Of a stretch of 39,714 nt of DNA, positions 8,781 through 17,611 are shown one piece after another. The notes under the pieces were generated by a model. That model searched no databases, was not told the DNA's origin, and saw only the letters and a program-made list of their open reading frames with translations. Position 1 is the stretch's first letter. The number at the start of each line of letters is the position of its first letter. Source of the DNA: Bacilli bacterium (GTDB lineage: Bacteria > Bacillota_I > Bacilli_A > RFN20 > CAG-826); assembly GCA_017454295.1 (NCBI GenBank), contig JAFTDF010000045.1, forward strand, positions 1-39,714, given 5' to 3'. Both the position numbers and the translations under genes were made by a program.

Positions 8781-10237
8781 TATTCGATTTCCGTCACTTG
8801 GTTGACGGTGACGATCCTCATGAAGTTGGTTTGTCCCGCGCCGGTGGGGGTGCCGCCGACGATGATGATGGGCTCTCCCGCTTTGATGCCAAGGTTGCGG
8901 GCAATCTTGAGGGAGAGGACTTCCATCTCTTCGATGAAGTCGGGCATGGAGGTTTTTAGTAGCACGCTATAGACACCCCACATCCAGGCGCTTTGGAAGG
9001 CGACCCGGCGGTTGGAGGTCACGGAGATGATCGGGCAGCAGGGGCGGGCGTTGGAAATGCGCCAGGAAGAGAAGCCCCGTTCGGTAAAGGAAACGATGAG
9101 CTTTGCCCCGATAAGTAAGGCGGTATTGGCGACGGCGTTGGAGATGGCGTCGTTATTGGAATGTTCGGAATGCTCGTAGGCTTGGGCCGCTAACTTCTCG
9201 TAGTCGAGGTGATTGTTTTCTTCGGTGCGGGCGATGGAGGATTGCATTTCGACGGCCTTCACCGGATATAAGCCAGAGGCGGATTCGGCGGAAAGCATGA
9301 CGCAGTCGCTGCCTTCGTCGACCGCGGTGGCCACGTCGGTGACCTCGGCCCGGGTGGGACGGGGATGGGTGACCATGGAGTCGAGCATTTGGGTGGCGGT
9401 GATGACGGGTTTGCCTTTGCGGCGGCAGGTATAGATGATCTGACGCTGGACATCGGGCACGGTTTCAGGCGGGATTTCCACGCCTAAATCGCCACGAGCC
9501 ACCATGACACCATCGGCGACATCGATGATTGAAGCGATCTTATCGACGGCTTCGGGGTTTTCGATCTTGGCGAAGACGGGCATATCGGGACGGCCGTATT
9601 TAGCGCAGACCCGCTTGATTTCCAACACGTCTTCGGGACGGCGCGTAAAGGAAGCGAAAATGCAATCGACGTTATGCTCACAGCCAAACTTCAAATCGGC
9701 TTCGTCTTTGGGGGAGATGAAATCCATCGAAAGACGGGAGAAGGGGCAATTGACGCCTTTTTGGTTTTTGAGGGTATGGGCGTTTTGGGCTTCGACGACG
9801 AGTTCGCGGCAGGAATCGTCTTTCTCAACGATTAAGAAATCGAGGTTGCCATCATCGATGAGGATGTGGTCGCCGACTTTGACGTCTTCGTAGAGGCCTT
9901 TGTAGGTTACCGAGAATTTTTCGAGGGTTCCCAAGCAATCTTCCATGGAGATACGCATCCGATGGCGGTCGGGGATGTCGATTTTGTCACCCTCCATATA
10001 GCCGGTGCGGATTTCCGGGCCCTTGGTATCGAGGGCAACGGGAACGTAGATGCCTTGCTTTTCGAACTCACGGGCAATGTTGATTTTCTCTTCTTGCTGG
10101 GGATAGGTGCCATGGCTGAAATTGATGCGCATGACATTCATACCGGCTTTGTAGAGTTCCATACACTTTTCGAAGGTATCGGAAGCCGGACCGATGGTGG
10201 CGACGATTTTCGTCTTTTTCGTGATGTTGAATAGCAT
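8780..10237 (-). CDS. pyk: Pyruvate kinase
   Basis: A 485-residue pyruvate kinase, which makes pyruvate and ATP from phosphoenolpyruvate and ADP in the last step of glycolysis. Motifs: TKIVATIGPAS at the N-terminus, MRINFSHGTY, the signature FAKIENPEAVDKI with the catalytic Lys, and VARGDLGVEIPPE in the metal/substrate site. It lacks the extra C-terminal phosphotransfer-like domain that Bacillus pyruvate kinases carry (about 585 residues). The ATG at 10237 has TAAGGAGA upstream. It follows pfkA by ten bases, the classic Firmicutes pfkA-pyk pair. Confidence 0.97.
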   Translation of the reverse strand: MLFNITKKTKIVATIGPASDTFEKCMELYKAGMNVMRINFSHGTYPQQEEKINIAREFEKQGIYVPVALDTKGPEIRTGYMEGDKIDIPDRHRMRISMEDCLGTLEKFSVTYKGLYEDVKVGDHILIDDGNLDFLIVEKDDSCRELVVEAQNAHTLKNQKGVNCPFSRLSMDFISPKDEADLKFGCEHNVDCIFASFTRRPEDVLEIKRVCAKYGRPDMPVFAKIENPEAVDKIASIIDVADGVMVARGDLGVEIPPETVPDVQRQIIYTCRRKGKPVITATQMLDSMVTHPRPTRAEVTDVATAVDEGSDCVMLSAESASGLYPVKAVEMQSSIARTEENNHLDYEKLAAQAYEHSEHSNNDAISNAVANTALLIGAKLIVSFTERGFSSWRISNARPCCPIISVTSNRRVAFQSAWMWGVYSVLLKTSMPDFIEEMEVLSLKIARNLGIKAGEPIIIVGGTPTGAGQTNFMRIVTVNQVTEIE

Positions 10238-10247
10238 GGGAATCTCC

Positions 10248-11210
10248 TTATTTGAGGATGTCGATCAAGCGGAGCATGGAGGCATGCTTATCGCGGGGAA
10301 GCTGTAAGGCTTCATAGATGTCGTAGTCGACGATTTTGTTATTGACCATGCCGATGCAGATGCCGCCCTTGCCTTCAAGCAAGCAGTCAACGGCATAGGC
10401 GCCCATGCGAGCGGCTAAAACACGGTCGAAGGCGGAGGGAGAACCACCGCGTTGGATACGGCCGAGGACTTCGGCCTTGGTTTCAAATCCGGTTTCGGCT
10501 TGGATCTTTGCGGCGAATTGGTGGATGTCGGGATACATCTTTTCGGAAACGATGACGATGGCCCGTTTTTTCTTGCCGACATAAAGGGATTTGAGAGAGG
10601 CCATGATTTCTTCTTCGGGGATGATGTGGTCTTGGGTGAGGATCATTTCAGCCCCTTCGGCTAAGCCGGAGAAGAGGGCGAGGTCTCCGCAGTGGTTGCC
10701 CATGACTTCGATGACGGCGCAGCGTTGATGGGAGGACGTGGTGTCACGGATCTTATCGACGGCGTCGACGATGGTGTTCAAGCAGGTATCGAAACCAATG
10801 GTATAGTCGGTCGAGGCGATATCGTTATCGATGGTGCCGGGAAGGCCAACACAGTTGATGCCCATCTCGGTGAGCTTCTTCGCGCCCATATAAGAACCGT
10901 CGCCGCCGATGACGACAAGGGCTTCGATGCCGCGGCGTTTCAAATTGTCGACCGCGATCTGACGGACGGATTCTTCTTTGAATTCACGTAGACGCGCGGT
11001 TTGTAAAACGGTGCCGCCGCGGTTGATAATGTCGGCGACGGAATGCCGTTCCATGGGGAAGATGTCGTCGTCGACGAGGCCTTTATAGCCGTCGAGGACG
11101 CCATAGACTTCCAGACCATACTTTAAACCCGCTTTGACCACGGCGCGGATTGCGCAGTTCATGCCAGGGGCATCGCCACCGGACGTGAGAATACCGATTT
11201 TCTTAATCAT
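10248..11210 (-). CDS. pfkA: ATP-dependent 6-phosphofructokinase
   Basis: A 320-residue PfkA, the standard bacterial length. It phosphorylates fructose 6-phosphate to fructose 1,6-bisphosphate. Visible motifs are GILTSGGDAPGMN (ATP binding), VIGGDGSYMGA, PGTIDNDI with the catalytic Asp, TIGFDTCLNTIVDA, and the effector-region RAIVIVSEKMYP. A GAGGTGG ribosome binding site precedes the ATG. It is the first gene of a five-gene minus-strand operon, and a TATAAT lies 32 bases upstream of its start. Confidence 0.97.
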   Translation of the reverse strand: MIKKIGILTSGGDAPGMNCAIRAVVKAGLKYGLEVYGVLDGYKGLVDDDIFPMERHSVADIINRGGTVLQTARLREFKEESVRQIAVDNLKRRGIEALVVIGGDGSYMGAKKLTEMGINCVGLPGTIDNDIASTDYTIGFDTCLNTIVDAVDKIRDTTSSHQRCAVIEVMGNHCGDLALFSGLAEGAEMILTQDHIIPEEEIMASLKSLYVGKKKRAIVIVSEKMYPDIHQFAAKIQAETGFETKAEVLGRIQRGGSPSAFDRVLAARMGAYAVDCLLEGKGGICIGMVNNKIVDYDIYEALQLPRDKHASMLRLIDILK

Positions 11211-11242
11211 ATTTAGACCACCTCAAAGGATTTTCGCTACAC

Positions 11243-11248
11243 ATTATA
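11243..11248 (-). promoter_or_regulatory. -10 element of the pfkA operon promoter
   Basis: Perfect TATAAT on the minus strand, giving a predicted start near 11236 and a leader of about 26 bases that holds the ribosome binding site. There is no good -35. The upstream spacer contains GCGCAAGCGC (11249-11258), a near-palindrome that also resembles the spacer before eno (GCAAGCG). The 238-base gap to dnaB holds this promoter, the dnaB -10, and a weak inverted repeat AAGTG/CACTT (11383-11387, 11396-11400). Confidence 0.6.
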
Positions 11249-11430
11249 GCGCAAGCGCACCCTTATGCGAGAGGGGGAAACAAAAACACTTTCATAAGAA
11301 AAAAGGAAAAATGTTGCCAACGATGTGAATAAATCGATTTTTGCTAGGTTTGATGGGGGTTCCGATTGTGGAAAACTCTAAAAAGTGCCGATTAACACTT
11401 AATTTTTCTATACCAAAGAAAAAGGGGTGA

Positions 11431-11439
11431 TGCTAAAAT
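11431..11439 (+). promoter_or_regulatory. Extended -10 promoter of dnaB-dnaI
   Basis: TGCTAAAAT is an extended -10 (TG-N-TAAAAT). The dnaB ATG starts nine bases after it, so the leader would be zero to three bases. No usable Shine-Dalgarno lies between them. The AAGGGG at 11422-11427 lies upstream of the -10 and would not be transcribed. Confidence 0.5.
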
Positions 11440-11448
11440 TTGGCCGCG

Positions 11449-12690
11449 ATGGTATACGCAGATTCGTTAGACACTTATGAAGTTCGGCGGATGGCGGCAC
11501 TCACCGGCGAAGGGATGAAAACCTTAGCCAAATGCTACCTCCCGTTAGTCGGCACCGAAGCCCTCGGTGTCTATTTTGCCCTGTACCATGATCCCACTTG
11601 GAACACCTCTTCCTTGCAAAGCCACGAAAGCTTCTATCGCCGGACCCTGGTGACCTCGGGAACATTCGAGCGTTCGATGAAGGCGTTGGAGGCCATTGGC
11701 TTGGTCCGCACCTTCGTGAAAAAAGGCACCCCTGTTTCTTATTACGTCTATTGTCTTTACGCACCACTGGAACCCTATGTTTTCCTCGATGATCCCTTAT
11801 TGGGGCCGTCCTTGGAAAAAGTAGTGGGCAAAGTGGCCATGAAGAACTTAAGGGAAACCTTCCCCGCGGTGAAACTCCCCGATGACATGGAAGAGACCAC
11901 GACGGATTTCGCCTCGTTCTTCAAGCCGGATTTCGTAAAGGACTTAGGCCTTACCCGAGAGCATCAGGGAAAAGGCAACGTCCCCTTGGCTTTCTCTCCC
12001 GCCAAATTCAATGACGAATTGGCAAAGATCGGCATTGATCCGAAATTACTTAGCGATTCGGAGCTTGATCGGGCGGCCAAAATCGCCACCTTCTACGAAC
12101 TCGATGAAGTCACGATGGCTTCGTTCTGCTTTGATTGTTATCACGCCAGGAAGGGCAAAGGTTCTCGCTTGGACTTCCTTGCTTTATCCAATAAAGCCCA
12201 AGGTTCTTTGCGATTCCGTTATATCCGGAAACGTAACCTGGTGAAAAGCGAGGTTTCCTCTACCTCCGCATTGGCTCAGAAAATCCAGCTTATGGATGAA
12301 ACCAAACCCTATGCTTATCTAGCGATGCTACAAGGTGGCAACCGACCCCCGGCAAGCGACGCCCGCCTTTTGGAACGTCTTTCGATTGATATCGGTTTGC
12401 CCTCTCCCTGCATCAACGTCGTCATCGATTATGTGCTCGAAAAGAATGACAACGTTCTTTCCTCCGCCTATTGCGAAAAGATTGCCGGAGCCCTGGTTCG
12501 AGAAGGCTGCCAAAGCGCCCGGGACGCGATGGATTACTTAACGAAAGTGAATCGCCAACGGAAAGAAAAAACCCGCAATTCCTACGTAAAACCCGCGAAA
12601 ACTTCCGCAAAACCCCAAGAAAAACAAGAAGAAGTCAGCAATGAGGAAATCGATGCTTTGCTCGATGAACTCTATGGGGAAAGCAAATAA
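11449..12690 (+). CDS. dnaB: Replication initiation/helicase-loading protein DnaB
   Basis: A 413-residue protein of the Firmicutes DnaB/DnaD family (not the replicative helicase), which with DnaI loads the helicase at the origin and at restarted forks. The identification rests on the N-terminal winged-helix region (CYLPLVGTEALGVYFALYHD, then SFYRRTLVTSGTFERSMKALEAIGLV), C-terminal DnaD-like repeats (SELDRAAKIATFYELDEVTM; INVVIDYVLEKND; ARDAMDYLTKV), an acidic tail (NEEIDALLDELYGES), and the dnaI gene directly after it. I chose the ATG at 11449; a TTG at 11440 would overlap the -10 region. dnaB and dnaI overlap as TAATG. Confidence 0.88.
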   Translation: MVYADSLDTYEVRRMAALTGEGMKTLAKCYLPLVGTEALGVYFALYHDPTWNTSSLQSHESFYRRTLVTSGTFERSMKALEAIGLVRTFVKKGTPVSYYVYCLYAPLEPYVFLDDPLLGPSLEKVVGKVAMKNLRETFPAVKLPDDMEETTTDFASFFKPDFVKDLGLTREHQGKGNVPLAFSPAKFNDELAKIGIDPKLLSDSELDRAAKIATFYELDEVTMASFCFDCYHARKGKGSRLDFLALSNKAQGSLRFRYIRKRNLVKSEVSSTSALAQKIQLMDETKPYAYLAMLQGGNRPPASDARLLERLSIDIGLPSPCINVVIDYVLEKNDNVLSSAYCEKIAGALVREGCQSARDAMDYLTKVNRQRKEKTRNSYVKPAKTSAKPQEKQEEVSNEEIDALLDELYGESK

Positions 12691-13595
12691 TGGAACGTCT
12701 CAAACCCAAGAATCCATTTAAGGATGATGGCAGTTTAAAAGAGGCGGTGGCTGCCTCGATCGCTTCCTTAAAAGAAGATGATCTCGTCTATCCCAAACTG
12801 GCATCGCTTCACCTGACCAATGCCGAAGTCAAAAACGGCCTCGCCGCGATTTTAGATTATCAACAGGACGCTCATTTCTGTGCGAATTGTCCGGGCTTAA
12901 AGGATTGCCCCAAAGCCCAGCCGGGATTTCGAATGGACCTTAGCCGTGACCATGGGGCATTGCACGTGGAATTCTTCCCCTGCCATTATCTGCAGCGTCA
13001 GGAAGAGGAAGAACGTCGCTTCATTAAGCGTGACTTCCCCGACGAATGGGTTGGGAAAGATTTACGCAGCGTCGAACGTAGCGCTTCCACCAGAAATCCT
13101 TTGATCAAGGCAATGCTGCCCATCATCAAAGACCAATCCAGCCGCTGGCTCTATGTTCAGGGCGATCGTAAGTCTGGAAAAAGTTTTATCCTGGCGGTGT
13201 ATGCCTCGGAAGTGAGCAAGATTGCCCCTGGCGTGGCCTTCATCGACACCAAAAAGACCTTCGAAACGTTGAAAGCCCAAGCCCTCTCATTTGACGAAAA
13301 GGCCAAATTTGAGCGGAACATGCAAACCTTGATGAATTGTCCCTTGGTGGTCTTTGACCGTTTTGGGGAGGAGTTCAAATCCGAGTACATCTTTACCAAA
13401 ATCTTGGCCCCGATTCTCAAATACCGGATGGAAAACCAAATGCTCACCGCCTTTGGGTCCCGTTATTCTTTAGAAGAAGTGCAACAAGGCTATGCCCGAA
13501 AGGCAGAACCCGATGTGGTGAACGCATTATTCGCAGAAGTGAAAAAGCACACGAAATCCGCGTTCGATATCACCGGTGTGAATCTTTACGATTAA
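12690..13595 (+). CDS. dnaI: Helicase loader DnaI
   Basis: A 301-residue AAA+ ATPase that delivers the replicative helicase. The N-terminal half has the DnaI zinc-type cysteines CANCPGLKDC (Cys64, Cys67, Cys73) and a further Cys98. The ATPase half has Walker A GDRKSGKS (158-165). The Walker B region reads VVFDRFGEE (Asp223-Arg224), where the family usually has two acidic residues (DDxG), so ATP hydrolysis might be altered. The ATG overlaps the dnaB stop. Its TAA at 13593-13595 overlaps the stop of the convergent mutM-coaE gene by three bases, with no terminator between them. Confidence 0.9.
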   Translation: MERLKPKNPFKDDGSLKEAVAASIASLKEDDLVYPKLASLHLTNAEVKNGLAAILDYQQDAHFCANCPGLKDCPKAQPGFRMDLSRDHGALHVEFFPCHYLQRQEEEERRFIKRDFPDEWVGKDLRSVERSASTRNPLIKAMLPIIKDQSSRWLYVQGDRKSGKSFILAVYASEVSKIAPGVAFIDTKKTFETLKAQALSFDEKAKFERNMQTLMNCPLVVFDRFGEEFKSEYIFTKILAPILKYRMENQMLTAFGSRYSLEEVQQGYARKAEPDVVNALFAEVKKHTKSAFDITGVNLYD

Positions 13596-14983
13596 TCTAA
13601 GTTGCAACTGTGCAAACGATTTAGGAACGTGCCGACATCATCATCGTTCATAACGATGTAGTCGGCTTTTTTCTTTGCTTGCTCTAAGGGATATTCTTTG
13701 TTGAGCTGAATCAAGGAAGCGGTGGGGCGGCCTTCGTGTTCGAGCCGTTCCACCCGTTGTTCTAAAGGTGCATCAATCAACATGGTATAGGTGCAAAGTG
13801 TATCGATATGAGAAGGAAAAAGAAGAGGCACGTCCATTAAAATTTTGCTTCCATTGGGTGCTTTTGCGATAAAGCGTTCCGCCTTGGCTTTTACCAAAGG
13901 ATAGAGGTAGTTTTCCAACGCCTTCTTCTTTGCTTTGCTCCGAGTTAAGGCCGAACGGATGTAGCCGGCATTCATTTTGCCTTCGACGAAAGCTTCTTTC
14001 CCTAGGATTGAGGAAATCTTCTTTTGCACCGACTTGATTTCGTAGAGGGAATGGGTGACGGCATCCGCATCGAAATGCAAATAGCCCTTGGCTTTGAAAT
14101 AGTTCGCCGCGGTGGTTTTTCCAGCGTGGATCGGCCCGGTGATGCCAAGGACGAATTTGGTCTGTGGTTGCCTTTGGCAAAAAGGACAATAATAGGAGCT
14201 GCGTCCCCCTAAGAAGACACGTTTGATGGGGTGACCGCATTCTGGACAAGGCTGTCCTTGTTTTCCATAGACTTGGAGTTCTAATTGGAACATGCCATCG
14301 ATATTATCGCCATGGTGGAACGATTTGATGGTGGTGCCTCCGGCTTCGATGGCTTTTGCAAGGATACGTTTTGACTCCTGGATGATGGCATCGCATTGGG
14401 CCAGCGTGAGCGCGTTGGCTTTGGTCATGGGGTCGATCTTCGTGGCGAAGAGGATCTCGCTATCGTAGATGTTCCCGATGCCGGAGATGACGGGTTGGTC
14501 GAGCAAAGCGACTTTCACGGGGATGTTTCTTTTGGAGAAGGCTTCCTTAAGTTCCTTGCCGGAGAGATCAAATGGTTCCGGCCCGATTTCAGAGAAGGGT
14601 CCGTCCACTTCGGCGTCTTTGGTTAAACCAAGATGGAAGGTACCGAACTTGCGGACGTCGTTGTAACGGAGGGAGGAACCGTCGGTGAAATCGATGATGA
14701 GCAAATCAAACTTATCGAAAGGGGCGCCTTGCTGGCGAAGGAAGTATTTCCCTTCCATCCGAAGATGGGAATAGAAGGAATAGCCATTATCCAAATCGAA
14801 ACGGAGGCATTTGCCTTTGCGCTGGACGTCTTGGATGATCGCTCTTTCCAAAGCGGCCTTAAAATCCCGGGGATTGGCTTTGACATTCTTTTCCCGTAAC
14901 AAAGTCACGTGCTCGATTTTTTTCCCTTGGATGGAGAGGAGCAATTCGCGGCGGACGGTTTCGACTTCTGGGAGTTCTGGCAT
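13592..14983 (-). CDS. mutM-coaE: Fusion of formamidopyrimidine-DNA glycosylase and dephospho-CoA kinase
   Basis: One 463-residue frame joins two enzymes that are separate neighbours in most Bacilli. Residues 1-about 272 are MutM: PELPEVETVRREL with the catalytic N-terminal Pro and Glu, GIGNIYDSEILF, and the C-terminal zinc finger Cys246, Cys249, Cys266, Cys269. MutM removes oxidised purines (8-oxoguanine) from DNA. Residues about 276-463 are CoaE-like: P-loop GPIHAGKT (283-290), FDADAVTH, and the lid-region LLFPSHIDTLC. CoaE makes coenzyme A from dephospho-CoA. No stop codon or restart lies between them. It starts three bases after polA with AAAGGA upstream. Proteolytic or translational separation cannot be excluded. 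Confidence 0.93.
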   Translation of the reverse strand: MPELPEVETVRRELLLSIQGKKIEHVTLLREKNVKANPRDFKAALERAIIQDVQRKGKCLRFDLDNGYSFYSHLRMEGKYFLRQQGAPFDKFDLLIIDFTDGSSLRYNDVRKFGTFHLGLTKDAEVDGPFSEIGPEPFDLSGKELKEAFSKRNIPVKVALLDQPVISGIGNIYDSEILFATKIDPMTKANALTLAQCDAIIQESKRILAKAIEAGGTTIKSFHHGDNIDGMFQLELQVYGKQGQPCPECGHPIKRVFLGGRSSYYCPFCQRQPQTKFVLGITGPIHAGKTTAANYFKAKGYLHFDADAVTHSLYEIKSVQKKISSILGKEAFVEGKMNAGYIRSALTRSKAKKKALENYLYPLVKAKAERFIAKAPNGSKILMDVPLLFPSHIDTLCTYTMLIDAPLEQRVERLEHEGRPTASLIQLNKEYPLEQAKKKADYIVMNDDDVGTFLNRLHSCNLD

Positions 14984-14986
14984 CGT

Positions 14987-17611
14987 TTAATCCTTTGCTT
15001 CGTACCAAGTGTTGCCCACATTGCCCTCTACTTTCAATTGGACGGGCAAGGAGATGGCGTGTTCCATGATTTCTTTGATTTTGGGAACGAGGACTTCTTC
15101 CTCGGATGCATCGAGGGCGAATAATAGTTCGTCATGAATCTGTAATACCATCTTGGTTTTGTAATGGCCTTCTTTGAGCATGGCCGCGACTTTGAGCATC
15201 GCAATCTTAATCAAATCGGCGGCCGAGCCTTGCACTGGGGCGTTTAAGGCGGCTCTTCTAGCGGCTTCGCGTTTCGCATAATTGGGATCGTTGATCTCAC
15301 GCAGATACCGTCTCCGGCCAAACATCGTGACGACATAGCCTTGGCTTTCCACGTCTTTGGTGATCTGGTTTAAAAACGCATCGATTTCCGGATAGGCTTG
15401 ATAGAACGAACGGATGATTTGACTGGCCTCGGTGGGGGTGGTGCCGATTTGATCGGCAAGGCCGAAGGAGGTCGTGCCATAGATGATGGCGAAATTCACC
15501 GCTTTGGCGCGACGGCGCAAATCATGGGGCACTTCGCTTCCAGAAGGGAGGCCAAAGATGGCGCGGGCGGTCTCGCTATGGACGTCATGTCCATGGTTGA
15601 AGACGTCGATATAGGTTTGGCAATGGGCCATGGAGGCCAAAATACGCAGCTCGATTTGCGAATAATCGAGGGAGAGGATTTTCGTTTGGGGATTGGGATA
15701 GAAGAAGGCCTGACGGATGAGACGGCTTTCTTCGTCACGGGTCGAGATATTTTGCAAGTTAGGACTGGAGGAAGACAAACGACCCGTGGTGGTTTGGGCC
15801 TGGTTAAAACAGGTATGGATCTTCCCGTCGCTTTGGATGTGGGGGAGTAGCCCATCGATATAGGTGCCCACGAGTTTGGCATATTTCCGATATTCGAGGA
15901 TCTTGCCCACGATGGGATGACGGTGCTCGAGCGATTTGAGGACTTCTACCGAAGTGGACATGGATTTGCTACTAGCTAATTGCAGCTCATTGAAAAGCAA
16001 TTCGCCCACTTGTTTGGGGGAGGCCGGGTTCAAAGGGTGACCCGCCAAAGCGACGATCTCCGCTTCGAGTTCGTCTTTCTTTTTCCGGAAAGTGGCACCG
16101 ATGCTTTCTAAGGTCGGCCCATCTAAGGGGAAACCTTCTTTTTCCATCTCGGCGAGAACGAAGCAAAGGGGGAATTCGATTTCCTGATAGAGTTTGCCGC
16201 AGCTTTCCTGCTCCATTTGGGAGAGGGCTTTGTTTTGGAGCTCTCTTGCATAATAGGCCATCTTCCCGGTTTGTTCGGGGTTGCCCGAGGCGAATAAAGA
16301 CATCGCTTCGGATGAGGCGGATATATCCACTCCGAAGCAAGCATAGGCAAGCCGTTTATCCCCGGTGAGGGAGGAATCTAATAGATAGGCAGCAAGGAGC
16401 AAATCAAATTCGATGCCTTGAATATCAATGCCATATTTCGCAAGTACCACAATGAGCATCTTGGCATCGTAAACCGATTTGGAAATGGCCTTGTTTTCGA
16501 GGATTTCTTTGGCTTTTGCGTCGTTTTTGAGATCTTCGATGGATAAATAATAAGAAGACTCTCCCGTGGAAATCGCTAGTCCATAGGGCGCCTCGGATTG
16601 GTAGGAAGAACCATCGAAATCCAAGGCCACGCCAATCCGGGTGGGAAGGGCAACCCCCTCTAAGGAAGAAACGACTTTGGTTTCGGGAGCGGTGGCTGAG
16701 GTTTCCCCGCCTTTTAAGGAAGCGGGTAACCGAGTGAGGAACTGACGGAGCTCATACTTCTTGCAGAAGGCGGCAATCTCGTCATAGGCATAACCTTTAT
16801 AAAGGAGGTCTTCCAAACCAAAAGGAAGATCCACATCGAGTTTCATGGTCGCAAGAGAATAGCAGCGGCGGCCCATCTCTTCGCCGGCGACGATGTTCTC
16901 GCCGACCTTGCCTTTGATCAAACCGGCTTTCGCGGCTTCGATGATCTTTTCGAAAGAGCCATATTCGGCAATGAGTTTGACGGCGCCTTTTTCACCGATG
17001 CCGGGAATCCCGGGCAGGTTATCGCTGCTATCGCCGCGGAGACCTTTGTAGTCGATGATTTGAAGCGGGGTAAACCCATATTGCTCCATCATCGCCTGGG
17101 GCGTGATCGGGTTGATATCGCTGAGTCCCTTTTTGATAAGGTTGACGGTGATATGGTCATCGACGAGTTGGAGATAGTCCTTATCGGAGGTATAGACCAT
17201 GACCTCATAGCCTTCTTTGCCCGCCATCTTGGCGATGGTGCCGCAGATATCGTCGGCTTCGACGCCGTGGGCTTCGTAATGGACGACGTTGAGGGCGTCG
17301 AGGAATTCGCGAGAAATGGGAAATTGGGGAATCAGTTCGGGCGGCGCCGGCTTGCGGTTGGCTTTATAGTCGGCGAATTCTTCTTTCCGGAAGGTTTGCG
17401 AATCCGTGTCAAATCCAATGAAGATGGATTCCCCGCCTTGGAAGGAAGCCATAATCTTCGACACCATATTGGCAAAGGCAAAGATGGCATTTGTGGGGGT
17501 GCCGTCTTTGGTACGCATGATGGAGGAGGGATCTCCATAACTGGTCGCGTAGAAGGCGCGGAATAAGAGGGAATTGCCATCGATGACAATCAGTTTTTTG
17601 GCGTTATTCAT
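14987..17611 (-). CDS. polA: DNA polymerase I
   Basis: An 874-residue DNA polymerase I for Okazaki fragment processing and repair. Order: 5' nuclease domain (about 1-290; IDGNSLLFRAFYA, GVEADDICGTIA, GLRGDSSDNLPGIPGIGEKGA), a 3'-5' exonuclease-like domain, and the polymerase domain (motif A LSLDYSQIELRILA, motif B RRRAKAVNFAIIYGTT, motif C LQIHDELLF). The exonuclease first motif reads ALDFDGSSYQSE where active enzymes have D-x-E, so proofreading is probably lost, as in Bacillus Pol I. The ATG overlaps the dnaE TGA as ATGA, with GGAGG eight bases upstream. Confidence 0.97.
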   Translation of the reverse strand: MNNAKKLIVIDGNSLLFRAFYATSYGDPSSIMRTKDGTPTNAIFAFANMVSKIMASFQGGESIFIGFDTDSQTFRKEEFADYKANRKPAPPELIPQFPISREFLDALNVVHYEAHGVEADDICGTIAKMAGKEGYEVMVYTSDKDYLQLVDDHITVNLIKKGLSDINPITPQAMMEQYGFTPLQIIDYKGLRGDSSDNLPGIPGIGEKGAVKLIAEYGSFEKIIEAAKAGLIKGKVGENIVAGEEMGRRCYSLATMKLDVDLPFGLEDLLYKGYAYDEIAAFCKKYELRQFLTRLPASLKGGETSATAPETKVVSSLEGVALPTRIGVALDFDGSSYQSEAPYGLAISTGESSYYLSIEDLKNDAKAKEILENKAISKSVYDAKMLIVVLAKYGIDIQGIEFDLLLAAYLLDSSLTGDKRLAYACFGVDISASSEAMSLFASGNPEQTGKMAYYARELQNKALSQMEQESCGKLYQEIEFPLCFVLAEMEKEGFPLDGPTLESIGATFRKKKDELEAEIVALAGHPLNPASPKQVGELLFNELQLASSKSMSTSVEVLKSLEHRHPIVGKILEYRKYAKLVGTYIDGLLPHIQSDGKIHTCFNQAQTTTGRLSSSSPNLQNISTRDEESRLIRQAFFYPNPQTKILSLDYSQIELRILASMAHCQTYIDVFNHGHDVHSETARAIFGLPSGSEVPHDLRRRAKAVNFAIIYGTTSFGLADQIGTTPTEASQIIRSFYQAYPEIDAFLNQITKDVESQGYVVTMFGRRRYLREINDPNYAKREAARRAALNAPVQGSAADLIKIAMLKVAAMLKEGHYKTKMVLQIHDELLFALDASEEEVLVPKIKEIMEHAISLPVQLKVEGNVGNTWYEAKD

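Noticed and set aside
11361..11375. TTGTGGAAAAC upstream of dnaB as a DnaA box
   Set aside because: It departs from TGTGGATAA at a key position and is single; no cluster suggests an origin or DnaA control.
11440..11448. TTG at 11440 as the dnaB start
   Set aside because: It lies directly after the -10 hexamer and would be upstream of the predicted transcript start; the ATG at 11449 fits better.
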